DNA from: Propionivibrio soli
GTDB taxonomy: Bacteria > Pseudomonadota > Gammaproteobacteria > Burkholderiales > Rhodocyclaceae
DNA length: 64,000 nucleotides
Direction: 5' to 3'
NCBI RefSeq assembly: GCF_025770765.1
Contig: NZ_JANZKY010000001.1
Span: 124,001 to 188,000 of the forward strand
Shown piece after piece: positions 18,688-28,028 of this stretch. Each line of letters starts with the position of its first letter. The stretch's first letter is position 1. Below the pieces are notes generated by a model that made no database searches, was not told where the DNA came from, and saw only the letters and a program-made list of their open reading frames with translations. Made by a program: the position numbers and the translations under genes.

Positions 18688-19719
18688 CTAGGGCTGGACG
18701 AGCTTCTCGGCACCGTCGACGAACTCAAGACGGCTGCGCATCGCCTGACTAACCTGAATTCGCCCCTCCGCGTCGACCCGCAACACCTTGTCGATTCCCA
18801 TTTTTCGTGCCGCCGAGGGCCAATCGGGGCCGGCAATGAAAAGCGGTTTGGAGCCCGCATCGGAAAGCGTCCCGGCGCCAGAGCGAGCTTCGACGAGGAC
18901 TGTGAGAGCTTGCGTATGGCTTACGGGCTCACCCCGCCGGGGATCAAGCAGATGGCAGTAGCGCTTGCCGTCGAGCTCGAAATAACGCTGATAGTCGCCT
19001 GACGTGCCAATGGCCTCACCATCACGCAGATCGATGGTCGCGAGCGGTCCTGGATGGCGCGGATGCTGGATGCCTACACGCCACGGCTCACCGTTCTTGT
19101 TCCCCATCGCCATCACATTGCCGCCGATGTTGATCAAGGCATTGCTGACGCCCTGTGCTTTCAAGATCGCCACGGCCCGATCCAGGGCAACGCCTTTCAG
19201 ATAGCCGCCGAAATCGATGGCCACGGCCTTGTTGCGGCTGCTCACTCGCGTCCCTTCGACGCGCACATCGCCAATCCCCGGCTTCGCCGTTCGCCAGGCT
19301 TCAAGCGCGGCGGTGTCAGGCAAGCGCGCCTGGAAATCGTCGGATTGGAAGCCCCACAGGCGAATCAAGCCGCCGATGCCCGGATCGAAGAGGCCATCGG
19401 AAGCGGCAGCAAGCCGCTGAGCATCGACGATGAAGTTCGCCATTTCCTGGCTGACTTCGATCTCGCGTCCGGCAGCGAAGGCCGCGTTCACGTCGCTCAA
19501 CTCGGAGGGCTGCCACGCATGGTACGTACGATGAAGCCGGTCGAACTCGCGCAGAACGGCCGTCGCCGCCGGCCGCGCGCGGGCCTCGGCTAATCCGGCA
19601 ACGAGAACTTCGACGCGCGTACCGAAAACGTAGGATTCTTGTCGGTGGAGCGGCGCCTTGGCGCACGCGGAGAGGAAAAGAACGACGAAAGCGAGGAGGC
19701 CTAGACCGATCCGATGCAT
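18688..19719 (-). CDS. apbE: FAD:protein FMN transferase ApbE
   Basis: A 343-residue exported flavin transferase that attaches FMN covalently to threonine in flavoproteins such as the Nqr and Rnf complexes. A signal peptide ends in the lipobox LSACAKA (about residues 16-22). Core motifs are present: AIDFGGYLKGVALDRA, NIGGNVMAMG, and the C-terminal HLLDPRRGEPVSHTQALTVL. The start at 19719 overlaps gshB by 19 bases. No ApbE substrate such as nqrC or rnfG is encoded in this window. Confidence 0.93.
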   Translation of the reverse strand: MHRIGLGLLAFVVLFLSACAKAPLHRQESYVFGTRVEVLVAGLAEARARPAATAVLREFDRLHRTYHAWQPSELSDVNAAFAAGREIEVSQEMANFIVDAQRLAAASDGLFDPGIGGLIRLWGFQSDDFQARLPDTAALEAWRTAKPGIGDVRVEGTRVSSRNKAVAIDFGGYLKGVALDRAVAILKAQGVSNALINIGGNVMAMGNKNGEPWRVGIQHPRHPGPLATIDLRDGEAIGTSGDYQRYFELDGKRYCHLLDPRRGEPVSHTQALTVLVEARSGAGTLSDAGSKPLFIAGPDWPSAARKMGIDKVLRVDAEGRIQVSQAMRSRLEFVDGAEKLVQP

Positions 19720-20654
19720 TCGCGCTCCAGCGTACTCACGAACATTGCCGCCGAGTCGAATCCTGTCTGCTGTGCAATTTCGACCATGCACGTCGGGCTG
19801 GTGACGTTAATCTCGGTCAGCCAGTCGCCAATCACGTCGATGCCGACGAGCATCAGCCCGCGTGCGGCCAGCACCGGGGCCAGCGTTTGTGCGATCTCGC
19901 GGTCGCGTGCGGTAAGCTCGCGCGCCACGCCGCTGCCACCAGCCGCAAGGTTGCCGCGCAGTTCGCCGGGCTTTGGAATCCGGGCCAGGCAATACGGCAC
20001 CACCTCGCCACCAATGATCAGGATGCGCTTGTCTCCGTCACTGATCTCCGGGATGTAGCGCTGCGCCATGACGGTCCGCGTGCCGTCGTGGGTCAGCGTT
20101 TCGAGGATGACGTTGCGGTTCGGATCGTTCTGGCGCACGCGGAAGATCTGACTGCCGCCCATGCCATCGAGGGGTTTGACGACGACGTCGCCCTGGACAT
20201 CGATGAAATCCTGAATCGCCCCGTTTTCACGGGCAACGAGCATCGGCACCGCGAACGACGAGAATTCGGTGATCGAAAACTTTTCGGAGTAATCGCGCAG
20301 GGCTTGCGGTCGATTGAAGACCCGCGCGCCTTCGGCCTCCGCGCGCGAAAGCAGCCACGTCGTGGTCACATACTCGATGTCGAACGGCGGGTCCTTGCGC
20401 ATGACGATGGCGGCAAAATCACGCAAGGGAACGACATGCCGGTCCATCTCCATAAACCAGTCGGTATCGTCGTCGAGCATCACGACGTGAGCCGCTTCGG
20501 CACAGACTCCGTGCAACGACGACCAGTGGATGGCGGACTGTTCGATGGCCCAGACGGCATGTCCGGAAGCTTGGGCGGCGCGCATCATCGCGACGCTGGA
20601 ATCCTTGTAGGCCTTGAGCGAGTCAAGGGGATCGAGAACGAAGGCAAAGCGCAT
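19701..20654 (-). CDS. gshB: Glutathione synthetase
   Basis: A 317-residue ATP-grasp enzyme that adds glycine to gamma-glutamylcysteine. It starts MRFAFVLDPLDSLKAYKDSSVAMM, has the substrate-loop region MRKDPPFDIEYVTTTWLL, the ATP-grasp core VVVKPLDGMGGSQIFRV, and the C-terminal DVIGDWLTEINVTSPTCMVE. All are standard for bacterial GshB. It lies 159 bases after gshA, in which I see no feature, and overlaps apbE. Confidence 0.97.
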   Translation of the reverse strand: MRFAFVLDPLDSLKAYKDSSVAMMRAAQASGHAVWAIEQSAIHWSSLHGVCAEAAHVVMLDDDTDWFMEMDRHVVPLRDFAAIVMRKDPPFDIEYVTTTWLLSRAEAEGARVFNRPQALRDYSEKFSITEFSSFAVPMLVARENGAIQDFIDVQGDVVVKPLDGMGGSQIFRVRQNDPNRNVILETLTHDGTRTVMAQRYIPEISDGDKRILIIGGEVVPYCLARIPKPGELRGNLAAGGSGVARELTARDREIAQTLAPVLAARGLMLVGIDVIGDWLTEINVTSPTCMVEIAQQTGFDSAAMFVSTLERECIGSV

Positions 20655-20813
20655 CTGAATACCCGTAGCGTTGGTTCAACCAAAATAATCGCACGAAAAG
20701 ACCTGCGAGGCTTTCTCGCCACGCGTTCCTAGCCTTACCAGCACCTCTTGTCAGCGCTCGGCCGGGCCGTCGGCGGGCGACACGAGCGTGTTCCTATTAG
20801 CGTCCGAGCGAAT

Positions 20814-22097
20814 CTAGTCCTCGGGCGGTGCCGTATTCTCAAGTTCGAGCGACGCCGCGAGTTGTGCCAGACGCGCGACCACGCCGTAGGCGTAGAAGCG
20901 ATTCGGCGCGGCGTCCGGATTCTGGCATTGGTCTGGCAAACAGCAGCTGGTCTCGAACGCCAGCGGCTCGAAATGCATGCCCGGCGCATTGAGGTTTTCG
21001 TCGGCGCCGCGGCCCGAATGCACCCGATAGAAGCCCCCGACCACGTAACGGTCGATCATATAGACAACCGGCTCGGCAACGCCGTCGCTGACTCGTTCGT
21101 GCGTATGCACCCCTTCCTGGATGATTACCTGCGAGACCTCGAGACCTTCCTTGATGACCGACATCTTATTGCGCTGTTTGCGGTTCAGACCGATCACCTC
21201 AGCGGCGCTCTTTACGGTCATGACGCCCATGCCGTAGGTCCCGGCATCTGCCTTGACGACCACGTAGGGTGTTTCCTCAATGCCGTATTCCTTGTACTTC
21301 TCGCGGATCAACGTCAGGACCGCGTCGACGTTGGAAGCCAGGCACTCCTCGCCTTGTCGCTCATGGAAATTCACGCTGCTGCACACGGAGAAGTACGGGT
21401 TGATCTGCCACGGATCGATGCCGACCAGCTTGGCGAACTCATCGGCCACCTCGTCGTAAGCGGTGAAATGGTTCGATTTGCGCCGCACAGCCCAGCCGGC
21501 ATGCAGAGGCGGGAGGACGAACTGTTCGTTGAGGTTTTGCAGGATTTCCGGGATACCCGCCGAAAGGTCGTTGTTGAGCAGGATGGCGCACGGGTCGAAG
21601 CCGTTGAGCCCCAACCGGTACTTGGTGCGCACAAGCGGCTCGAGAACCAGCTTGGCGCCATTCGGCAAATCGACCTCCGTCGGACGGTCGATTTCGGGAA
21701 TCAGCGTACCGAGGCGAACGTCGAGCCCGGTCAGCTGCAAGATCTTGACCAATTGCGCAACGTTCTGCAGGTAGAACGTGTTGCGCGTGTGGTTCTCGGG
21801 AATCAGCAGCAGACTCTTGGCGTTCGGGCAGATCTTGTCGATCGCGCTCATCGCCGCCTGCACGCAAAGCGGCAGAAACGCCGAATTGAGGTTGTTGAAG
21901 CCGCCCGGAAAGAGGTTCATGTCGACAGGCGCGAGCTTGACGCCGGAGTTACGCAGGTCGACCGACCCGTAGAAGGGTGGCGTGTGCTCCTGCCATTTGC
22001 CCCGCAACCAGCGTTCGATGGCAGGCGCGGAATCGAGAAACTTAGCCTCAAGGGCGAGCAGCGGCCCAGTGAGGGCGGTAGTAAGACGAGGAACCAT
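20814..22097 (-). CDS. gshA: Glutamate-cysteine ligase, Thiobacillus-type GshA
   Basis: A 427-residue ligase for the first step of glutathione synthesis. It does not resemble the E. coli GshA at its N-terminus but matches the shorter type first named from Acidithiobacillus/Thiobacillus, common in betaproteobacteria: PPFYGSVDLRNSGVKLAPVDMNLFPGGFNNL, then PENHTRNTFYLQNV and VVVKADAGTYGMGVMTVK, the ATP-binding loop. (The first pattern is given as consecutive short blocks.) Adjacent gshB supports the call. It begins at an ATG after AGGAGATAG-like sequence. Confidence 0.93.
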   Translation of the reverse strand: MVPRLTTALTGPLLALEAKFLDSAPAIERWLRGKWQEHTPPFYGSVDLRNSGVKLAPVDMNLFPGGFNNLNSAFLPLCVQAAMSAIDKICPNAKSLLLIPENHTRNTFYLQNVAQLVKILQLTGLDVRLGTLIPEIDRPTEVDLPNGAKLVLEPLVRTKYRLGLNGFDPCAILLNNDLSAGIPEILQNLNEQFVLPPLHAGWAVRRKSNHFTAYDEVADEFAKLVGIDPWQINPYFSVCSSVNFHERQGEECLASNVDAVLTLIREKYKEYGIEETPYVVVKADAGTYGMGVMTVKSAAEVIGLNRKQRNKMSVIKEGLEVSQVIIQEGVHTHERVSDGVAEPVVYMIDRYVVGGFYRVHSGRGADENLNAPGMHFEPLAFETSCCLPDQCQNPDAAPNRFYAYGVVARLAQLAASLELENTAPPED

Positions 22098-22137
22098 GAC
22101 TATCTCCGATCGAGTTCGGGGGTAGGACGCGCGCCGC

Positions 22138-23448
22138 TCAAAACAGTTTCTTGAGCTTCTCCCACCATGTTACACCGGCGCCCTGAGCGAACACGCGGAA
22201 GGAGGTCGGCAGCGGCGCCTGTTCCAGGCTGCGTTGCGTGAAAAGAAAACGTCCATCGCAGATGAAGCCGAGATCGCCCCAGTCTGCTTCATTCAATGCG
22301 TCGGCTAGCCGCCGCACGTCCACCTCAGGATCGTGGGGAAAGATAGCCAATACGGAGCCATCGTAGTGGGGGCAGTCATGCACGAAAAATGGCCGCGCCC
22401 GACGCGTCTTGCCGTTCACGTAGATGCGCGGCTGCTCGGACTGGAAATAGCTGCGACCCCACTGCCACCAGTTCGATTCGTCGAAGCGGCGGATGCGCCG
22501 CGCGATCAGGCGTGCCTTGTGAGGCAGCAAAGCTTCCGGCGGTGGCTCGCCCGGTGGGCACCAGATCATTCGCCGCGTTTTGCCGTCAGCCGCGGTCGTG
22601 GAGCAAACGAAATCGCGATTGCCAAATTCGCTGCTCGTATAAACCTCGTCGGCACCGGACACGGCTCCCACCTTGACGAAAGCGATATCTGAAAGGCGCA
22701 GCGGGTAGTCATGCCGAGAAAAGAGCAGGTGCCCCCCGCTTTCGATGAAGAGGCGCTCTTCCCATGGCGGATTTTCCAGGCTCGTCGCGCCCGAGGCCGT
22801 GCTCAGCGCGGCATAACGCGTGCAGCGGGAAGTATTGCCGAGCTCGAAGCGCCAGATCGCGCAATTGGGCGTCGCACCGTCGAACAGATGCACGTCACCG
22901 AGGTCGATGAAATCGGTGATCGTTCCCTGGGCGAAGAGCAGGCGGTTGAGCGGTACCGCCGACGTAGCCTTCAGGAGGTCGCGTGGGGTAATGAAAATGA
23001 GCTCTCCGCCCGGCTCCAGGTGGCGCAGGCACTTCTCGATGAAAAAGAGGTACAGGTTGGCACGCCCGTCGAGAACCGTCTCCCCAGCGAGGCGGCGGGT
23101 ACCGGATGAAATGTCCTGGTAGCGGACATAGGGCGGGTTGCCGATAATCGTGGCAAAAAACTCGTCGTCGGCGAGTTCAAAAAAATCCATGACTTCGGCA
23201 CCAGGCGGCGCATGCCGCGGGTCGATTTCGATGCCGAGAGCCCCCGGAAAACGCGCGAAAAACGCGCCGTCGCCGCACGCGGGCTCAAGTACACGGCCTT
23301 GATTGCGCACTAGGCGGCACATGCAGTCGACGATGGCGGGCGGCGTAAAAATCTGGCCGAGAGCCGCAATCCCGTATTCCCGGTCTTCGGGTTCCGCGAG
23401 GGTTGAAGGCATCTTGAGTCGGTCGATCGCCACGTGGTCGCAAAACAC
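22138..23448 (-). CDS. Class I N6-adenine DNA methyltransferase, orphan
   Basis: A 436-residue protein with SAM motif I VLEPACGDGAFF (about residues 52-63) and catalytic motif IV NPPY (residues 104-107, in IIGNPPYVRYQD), the signature of gamma-type adenine-N6 DNA methylases such as Eco57I/TaqI. The C-terminal half would be the target-recognition part (residues about 220-430), with WWQWGRSYF and FFVHDCPHYDGS segments. No restriction endonuclease or specificity subunit is adjacent, so it may be a housekeeping or epigenetic methylase. Start may be GTG 23448 (AAGGG 9 bases upstream) or ATG 23412. Confidence 0.82.
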   Translation of the reverse strand: MFCDHVAIDRLKMPSTLAEPEDREYGIAALGQIFTPPAIVDCMCRLVRNQGRVLEPACGDGAFFARFPGALGIEIDPRHAPPGAEVMDFFELADDEFFATIIGNPPYVRYQDISSGTRRLAGETVLDGRANLYLFFIEKCLRHLEPGGELIFITPRDLLKATSAVPLNRLLFAQGTITDFIDLGDVHLFDGATPNCAIWRFELGNTSRCTRYAALSTASGATSLENPPWEERLFIESGGHLLFSRHDYPLRLSDIAFVKVGAVSGADEVYTSSEFGNRDFVCSTTAADGKTRRMIWCPPGEPPPEALLPHKARLIARRIRRFDESNWWQWGRSYFQSEQPRIYVNGKTRRARPFFVHDCPHYDGSVLAIFPHDPEVDVRRLADALNEADWGDLGFICDGRFLFTQRSLEQAPLPTSFRVFAQGAGVTWWEKLKKLF

Positions 23449-23593
23449 CCGAGTATACCCTTGAACGCCGTTGCAGCGGAGGCATCGCGGGACGCGGCCA
23501 GATAACGGAATACTGGGCTGCCCCGGGGGTTACGAGCCGGCAAACGGAGTAAAGTTACGGGTTTCGATTTCACTTCGAGAGCGGAGAACGAAC

Positions 23594-24520
23594 ATGCGAA
23601 TTCTTGTCTTGGGTGCTGGCGGAATCGGCGGATATTTCGGAGCCCGGCTGCAGGAAGCCGGCGCGGACGTCACCTTTCTCGTCCGCACGCCGCGAGCCGC
23701 GCAACTGAGGAAAGGCGGTCTCGCCGTCTTCAGTTCGTTCGGCGACGTGACGGTAACCCCGAAGGTGCTCACGCGGGAGGAGTTGCGCGAGCCGTTCGAT
23801 CTCATCGTCCTCTCCTGCAAGGCGTACGATCTCGAATCGGCCATGGACGCCATCGCGCCTGCCATCGGTGAGCGGTCGGTGATTCTGCCGCTGCTCAACG
23901 GCATCCGCCACATGGAACTGCTCGATCAACGCTTCGGGGCCACGCATGTACTCGGAGGCGTGGCGCAGATTTCGGTGACACTCGGTGCCGAAGGCGAGAT
24001 TCGGCATCTCAATCCGATGCACCGGTTCACCGCCGGTGCTCGCGGTGGCGTTTCATCACCTTGGCTGGCCGAACTCGCGCAGGTCGCTGCCTCGGCAAGA
24101 TTCGATTTCGTGCTCTCGGACGCGATCGAGCAGGCCATGTGGAACAAGTTCGTCTTCCTGACCACGCTGGCCGGCGCGACCTGCCTCTTTCGCGGTAGCG
24201 TGGGCGACATCGTGGCTTCGGCGGCCGGCGAGCCGTTCGTTACGGCTCTGTTCGAGGAATGTGCCTCCGTTGCCGCAGCCAGCGGCTTCCCAACGCCCGA
24301 GGCGCAGGCGGCGCTGTTCCATAAACAGCTTACGGAGCGCGGTTCCGCACTGATCGCCTCAATGCTGCGCGACGTCGAACGCGGTGGTCCGACCGAGGCC
24401 GACCACATTCTTGGTGACATGCATAACCGTGCGAAGGCAAAAGGCGTAGCGGCCCCGTCGCTCGCCCTAGCCTACTCGCACCTGCAGGTTTACGCCGCGC
24501 GCCGCGCCGCCGCAAGTTGA
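23594..24520 (+). CDS. panE: 2-dehydropantoate 2-reductase family protein
   Basis: A 308-residue NADPH-dependent ketopantoate reductase-like protein. It opens with the dinucleotide-binding MRILVLGAGGIGGYFGARL and has the family lysine in VLSCKAYDLESAM, the central LLNGIRHMELLDQRFG, and a C-terminal domain with SMLRDVERGGPTEADHILG (catalytic Lys equivalent may be elsewhere). PanE reduces ketopantoate to pantoate for CoA synthesis; paralogues act on other 2-oxoacids. The start at 23594 is fixed by the Rossmann motif. It runs divergent from the DNA methylase and is followed 21 bases later by a phzF-like gene. Confidence 0.88.
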   Translation: MRILVLGAGGIGGYFGARLQEAGADVTFLVRTPRAAQLRKGGLAVFSSFGDVTVTPKVLTREELREPFDLIVLSCKAYDLESAMDAIAPAIGERSVILPLLNGIRHMELLDQRFGATHVLGGVAQISVTLGAEGEIRHLNPMHRFTAGARGGVSSPWLAELAQVAASARFDFVLSDAIEQAMWNKFVFLTTLAGATCLFRGSVGDIVASAAGEPFVTALFEECASVAAASGFPTPEAQAALFHKQLTERGSALIASMLRDVERGGPTEADHILGDMHNRAKAKGVAAPSLALAYSHLQVYAARRAAAS

Positions 24521-24541
24521 AAACAGAACGGGAGACGGCCC

Positions 24542-25333
24542 ATGATCTCGCTTGATCAGTATCAGGTTGACGCCTTCGCCGAGCGCGCCTTTGCCGGCAA
24601 CCCGGCCGCCGTCTGCCCGCTCTCGTCATGGCTCGACGACCGCGTGCTGCAAGCGATCGCCGAGGAAAACAACCTCTCGGAAACCGCGTTCTTCGTCCCC
24701 AGCGCCAAAGGATTCCACCTGCGTTGGTTCACGCCGGGCAGCGAAGTCGATTTGTGCGGGCACGCAACGCTCGCCACGGCGCACATTCTTTTCGAGCGGC
24801 TTGGCTACGCCGGCGAATCGATCACCTTCGAAACACGCAGCGGCGACCTACATGTGCGTCGTCGCGGCGCGCGGCTCGAAATGGACTTCCCCGCGATCCC
24901 GGTAACACCCTGCCCCACACCGGGCACACTAGTGCAAGCGCTCGGTGCGAAGCCAAGCGAAGTCCTGCGCGCGGACGTTTACCTCGCCGTTTTCGACGAC
25001 GAGGACATCGTGCGAACGATGACACCGGATCACTCCCTGGTCAGGCAACTCGACCTGCGCGGCCTCATCGTCACGGCGCCGGGGAAGACAGTCGATTTCG
25101 TAAGCCGCTTCTTCGCGCCGAAGATGGGCGTTCCCGAAGATCCCGTGACAGGATCCGCGCACTGCAAGCTGGTGCCCTATTGGGCCGCACGGCTGGGCAA
25201 AACTTCGTTCGCGGCGAAACAGGTTTCGAAACGCGGCGGCGACCTCCGGTGCGAATTGCTAGGCGATCGGGTGCTGATATCCGGATCAGCCGTTACCGTG
25301 ATGACGTCGAAGGTAACCTTCGACCATGGGTAA
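24542..25333 (+). CDS. PhzF-family isomerase/epimerase-like protein
   Basis: A 263-residue member of the PhzF/diaminopimelate-epimerase-like fold. Family features include QVDAFAERAFAGNPAAVCPL at the start with the catalytic glutamate in EENNLSETAFFV (about residue 46), DLCGHATLATAHIL, and FAPKMGVPEDPVTGSAHC. Most PhzF homologues have no known substrate; this gene has no phenazine cluster around it, so only the family is called. It is probably cotranscribed with panE and ends before a bidirectional terminator. Confidence 0.9.
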   Translation: MISLDQYQVDAFAERAFAGNPAAVCPLSSWLDDRVLQAIAEENNLSETAFFVPSAKGFHLRWFTPGSEVDLCGHATLATAHILFERLGYAGESITFETRSGDLHVRRRGARLEMDFPAIPVTPCPTPGTLVQALGAKPSEVLRADVYLAVFDDEDIVRTMTPDHSLVRQLDLRGLIVTAPGKTVDFVSRFFAPKMGVPEDPVTGSAHCKLVPYWAARLGKTSFAAKQVSKRGGDLRCELLGDRVLISGSAVTVMTSKVTFDHG

Positions 25334-25408
25334 AGCTCGGCAAACCGCTCATTCGGGATAGGAAGGCATATCTCTGGCCAAACTACCGGCTCGGTCACAA
25401 TGAAAACG

Positions 25409-25438
25409 AAAGGCCAGGAGATTCTTCCTGGCCCTTTC
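25409..25438. terminator. Bidirectional terminator between phzF-like gene and ahpF
   Basis: An 8-bp stem GGCCAGGA / TCCTGGCC (25412-25419 with 25426-25433) with a 6-base loop. On the plus strand it is followed by CTTTCATT and on the minus strand by TTTCGTTTTC, so it can end transcripts arriving from both convergent genes. Confidence 0.75.
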
Positions 25439-25456
25439 ATTACCGCGCCTGGCCGA

Positions 25457-27016
25457 TCAGGCCGGCACTGACGTGCGGATCAGATGATCGAAGGCTGAAA
25501 GCGAAGCCTTGGCGCCCTCGCCCATGGCGATGATGATTTGCTTGTACGGCGTCGTCGTGCAGTCTCCGGCGGCGAACACACCGGGCAGCGAAGTGCTGCC
25601 GCGAACATCCACCTCTATCTCGCCGCGCGGCGAAAGCGATAGCGTGCCTTTCAACCAGTCGGTGTTGGGCAACAGACCGATCTGCACGAAGATGCCTTCG
25701 AGCTCGAGCGTGCGCAGGTCGCCGGTTGCCCGCTCCTTGTAGACGAGGCCCTTCACCTTCTCGCCATCGCCAAGGACTTCCTGCGTCTGCGCGTGCGTGA
25801 TCACCGTCGCGTTCGGCAGACTGAACAGCTTCTTCTGCAGTACCGCGTCGGCGCGCAACGCCGTATCGAACTCGATCAGCGTCACCTGGCTGACGATACC
25901 GGCGAGATCGATGGCCGCTTCGACGCCCGAGTTGCCGCCACCGATGACGGCCACGCGCTTGCCTTTGAACAGGGGCCCATCGCAGTGCGGGCAGTAGGCG
26001 ACGCCGCGCCCGCGATACTCCTTTTCGCCCGGAACGTTCATCTCGCGCCAGCGCGCGCCGGTCGAAAGGACGACGGTCCGGCTCTTCAGCTCGGCTCCGC
26101 TCGCCAGACGCACGTGCGTCAGGCCGTCGCCGCCGACGGTCAGCGCTTCCGCACGCTGCAGATTCATGATGTCGACATCGTAGTCACGGACGTGCTGTTC
26201 GAGCCCAGCCGCAAGACGCGGACCTTCGGTCGCCTTGACCGAGATGAAGTTCTCGATGCCCAGCGTATCAAGGACCTGGCCGCCAAATCGCTCGGCGACG
26301 ACACCGGTGCGTACCCCCTTGCGCGCTGCGTAGATGGCGGCGGCCGCGCCCGCCGGGCCGCCGCCAATGACGAGGACATCGAACGCCGACTTGGACGCGA
26401 GTTTTTCCGCCTCGCGCTGCGCGGCGCCGGTATCGATCTTGGCGACGATTTCCTCGAGCGTCATCCGCCCCTGGCCAAACGGTTCGCCGTTCAGGAACAC
26501 GGTCGGCACGGCCATCACTTTGCGCGCGTCCACTTCGCTTTGGAACAGCGCGCCGTCGATCATCGTGTGGCTGATATTCGGGTTGAGCGCCGACATCAGG
26601 TTGAGCGCCTGAACCACATCCGGGCAGTTGTGGCACGACAGGGAAACGAAGGTCTCGAAATGGAATTTTCCGGGGAGCGAGCGAATCTGTTCGATCACCT
26701 GCGGTTCCACCTTGGGCGGGTATCCGCTCGTCTGCAACAACGCGAGAACCAGTGACGTGAATTCGTGTCCCATCGGGAGGCCGGCGAAGCGAATGCGTGC
26801 TCCTTCGCCGGGTCGGCCAACGGAGAACGACGGACGACGTGCATCAGTGCCATCGAAGCGGACGCTCACCTTTGCCGAAACCTGAGCGATGTCACTGAGC
26901 AGGCCTAGAGTTTCCTGCGATTTGGCATCGTCGGCCACCGAGGCGACAAGTTCAATGGATTGTTCGAGGCGCTCAAGGTAGCTCTTGAGTTGGCCCTTGA
27001 TGGTTGCGTCGAGCAT
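25457..27016 (-). CDS. ahpF: Alkyl hydroperoxide reductase subunit F
   Basis: A 519-residue flavoprotein that carries electrons from NADH to AhpC. The N-terminal thioredoxin-like pair has its redox centre in [14 protein letters not shown] (about residues 127-140), then FAD binding [19 protein letters not shown] (about 214-232) and the second redox centre [12 protein letters not shown] (about 342-353). Length matches E. coli AhpF. The start at 27016 ([14 protein letters not shown]) follows AGGGAGAACGA. It lies 124 bases after ahpC on the same strand. Confidence 0.97.
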   Translation of the reverse strand: MLDATIKGQLKSYLERLEQSIELVASVADDAKSQETLGLLSDIAQVSAKVSVRFDGTDARRPSFSVGRPGEGARIRFAGLPMGHEFTSLVLALLQTSGYPPKVEPQVIEQIRSLPGKFHFETFVSLSCHNCPDVVQALNLMSALNPNISHTMIDGALFQSEVDARKVMAVPTVFLNGEPFGQGRMTLEEIVAKIDTGAAQREAEKLASKSAFDVLVIGGGPAGAAAAIYAARKGVRTGVVAERFGGQVLDTLGIENFISVKATEGPRLAAGLEQHVRDYDVDIMNLQRAEALTVGGDGLTHVRLASGAELKSRTVVLSTGARWREMNVPGEKEYRGRGVAYCPHCDGPLFKGKRVAVIGGGNSGVEAAIDLAGIVSQVTLIEFDTALRADAVLQKKLFSLPNATVITHAQTQEVLGDGEKVKGLVYKERATGDLRTLELEGIFVQIGLLPNTDWLKGTLSLSPRGEIEVDVRGSTSLPGVFAAGDCTTTPYKQIIIAMGEGAKASLSAFDHLIRTSVPA

Positions 27017-27140
27017 TTCGTTCTCCCTTTGAAAATAGGTGGTGCGCGGTAGTACGGGTAGTGCAGTTTGTTGCGGCGGGAACCGCTTGCCGGAAACGTT
27101 CGTTCCGGCAAAAGCCCCCGCCCGGATTCGGCGGCGTCGG

Positions 27141-27707
27141 TTAGATCTTGCCGACGAGGTCAAGCGACGGAGCCAGCGTGGCCTCGCCTTCCTTCCACTT
27201 GGCCGGGCAGACTTCACCCGGGTGGGAAGCAACGTATTGAGCGGCCTTCACCTTGCGCAGCAGTTCGCTGGCGTCCCGACCGATGCCGCCGGCGTTGATT
27301 TCGATGATCTGGATCTTGCCCTGCGGGTCGATGACGAACGTCCCGCGATCGGCCAGGCCCGCTTCTTCGATCATCACACCGAAGTTGCGGCTGATCGCGC
27401 CCGTCGGGTCGCCGACCATCACGTACTCGATGTTCTTGATCGTGTCCGAAGTGTCGTGCCAAGCCTTGTGCGTGAAGTGCGTATCGGTGGACACGCTGTA
27501 GATTTCAACGCCGAGCTTCTTGAATTCGGCGTAATTGTCCGCCAGGTCGCCGAGTTCGGTCGGGCAGACGAAGGTGAAGTCGGCGGGGTAGAAGAAAACG
27601 ACGGACCACTTGCCGCGCAGATCGGCGTCGGAAACATCGACGAATTTGCCGTTATGGTAAGCCGTGGCTTTGAACGGGAGGACTTCGCTGTTGATCAGTG
27701 ATTTCAT
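27141..27707 (-). CDS. ahpC: Alkyl hydroperoxide reductase subunit C (2-Cys peroxiredoxin)
   Basis: A 188-residue AhpC that reduces peroxides. The peroxidatic cysteine lies in [18 protein letters not shown] (about Cys47) and the resolving cysteine in [11 protein letters not shown] (about Cys166), with a C-terminal SLDLVGKI typical of the E. coli type. It precedes ahpF. A ribosome site AAGGAGAATCAA stands just before the ATG. The AT-rich upstream region contains a partial match to OxyR half-sites, but this is weak. Confidence 0.98.
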   Translation of the reverse strand: MKSLINSEVLPFKATAYHNGKFVDVSDADLRGKWSVVFFYPADFTFVCPTELGDLADNYAEFKKLGVEIYSVSTDTHFTHKAWHDTSDTIKNIEYVMVGDPTGAISRNFGVMIEEAGLADRGTFVIDPQGKIQIIEINAGGIGRDASELLRKVKAAQYVASHPGEVCPAKWKEGEATLAPSLDLVGKI

Positions 27708-27916
27708 TTGATTCTCCTTGCGTTTGGGTTGAAAGATCGTTGCGACAGGGAGAATGTTAGGGATGCCAGCTCAATTAATCCAATTGATTGTTTTTGTCTT
27801 TGTTATCGTTTTTTTCTATCAACGAATAGCGGCGCCTGGAATGCAGCGAGCAAGAGAGTCCCATGCCGATGCGCCGGTGGAGAACAGCTCACGGTTGCCT
27901 TTGAGTGTCCGCCGGG
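27708..27916. other. AT-rich divergent spacer between ahpC and ybiT
   Basis: No convincing gene. It contains a run TTATCG, seven T, CTAT, six bases, ATAG (about 27803-27829) that partly resembles OxyR half-sites (ATAG-N7-CTAT-N7-ATAG), with one half-site degenerate and one spacing short by one base. An open frame from 27763 would begin with a hydrophobic [20 protein letters not shown] stretch, but its remainder shows no protein-like pattern. Confidence 0.35.
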
Positions 27917-27945
27917 CGACACGCCGTAACACCTCGGCTACAATA
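27917..27945 (+). promoter_or_regulatory. Predicted sigma-70 promoter of ybiT
   Basis: GCGACA (27917-27922) and TACAAT (27940-27945) are 17 bases apart, matching the -35 consensus at 4/6 and the -10 at 5/6. Transcription would start near 27952, leaving a leader of about 75 bases before ybiT. Confidence 0.5.
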
Positions 27946-27963
27946 GCGGGCTTTGCAAAATCA

Positions 27964-28017
27964 ATGGCTTTGGCGCTTTCCTCACCCGAGCCATCAACGG
28001 CTTTGCCGTTTTCTTAA
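27964..28017 (+). CDS. Possible 17-codon leader peptide of ybiT
   Basis: An ATG at 27964 opens a 17-codon frame, [17 protein letters not shown], ending in TAA at 28015, 11 bases before the ybiT GTG at 28029. Its last codons lie inside a hairpin (27996-28010). No good ribosome site precedes it, so translation is uncertain. Short leader frames that control transcription or translation are known in front of several ABC-F genes, which makes it worth recording; there is no direct evidence that this one acts that way. Confidence 0.3.
   Translation: MALALSSPEPSTALPFS
27996..28015 (+). terminator. Terminator-like hairpin in the ybiT leader
   Basis: A 6-bp stem AACGGC / GCCGTT with a 3-base TTT loop followed by TTCTT lies 14 bases before the ybiT start. 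Upstream, ATGGCT (27964-27969) can pair with AGCCAT (27989-27994), so the leader could fold in two neighbouring hairpins. It could attenuate transcription into ybiT; the T-run is short. Confidence 0.4.
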
Positions 28018-28028
28018 GAGGTAATCGA

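Noticed and set aside
22138-23448. Restriction-modification or phage-defence island
   Set aside because: Only the methylase is present; neighbours are housekeeping genes, and no integrase, repeats or compositional break was seen.
27803-27829. OxyR site upstream of ahpC
   Set aside because: Only two of four half-sites match and one spacing is wrong by a base; too weak to call as a site.
27763-28017. An 84-codon frame starting with a hydrophobic stretch upstream of ybiT
   Set aside because: The AT-rich start gives hydrophobic residues by composition; the rest is low-quality sequence crossing a predicted promoter and leader, with no recognisable domain.
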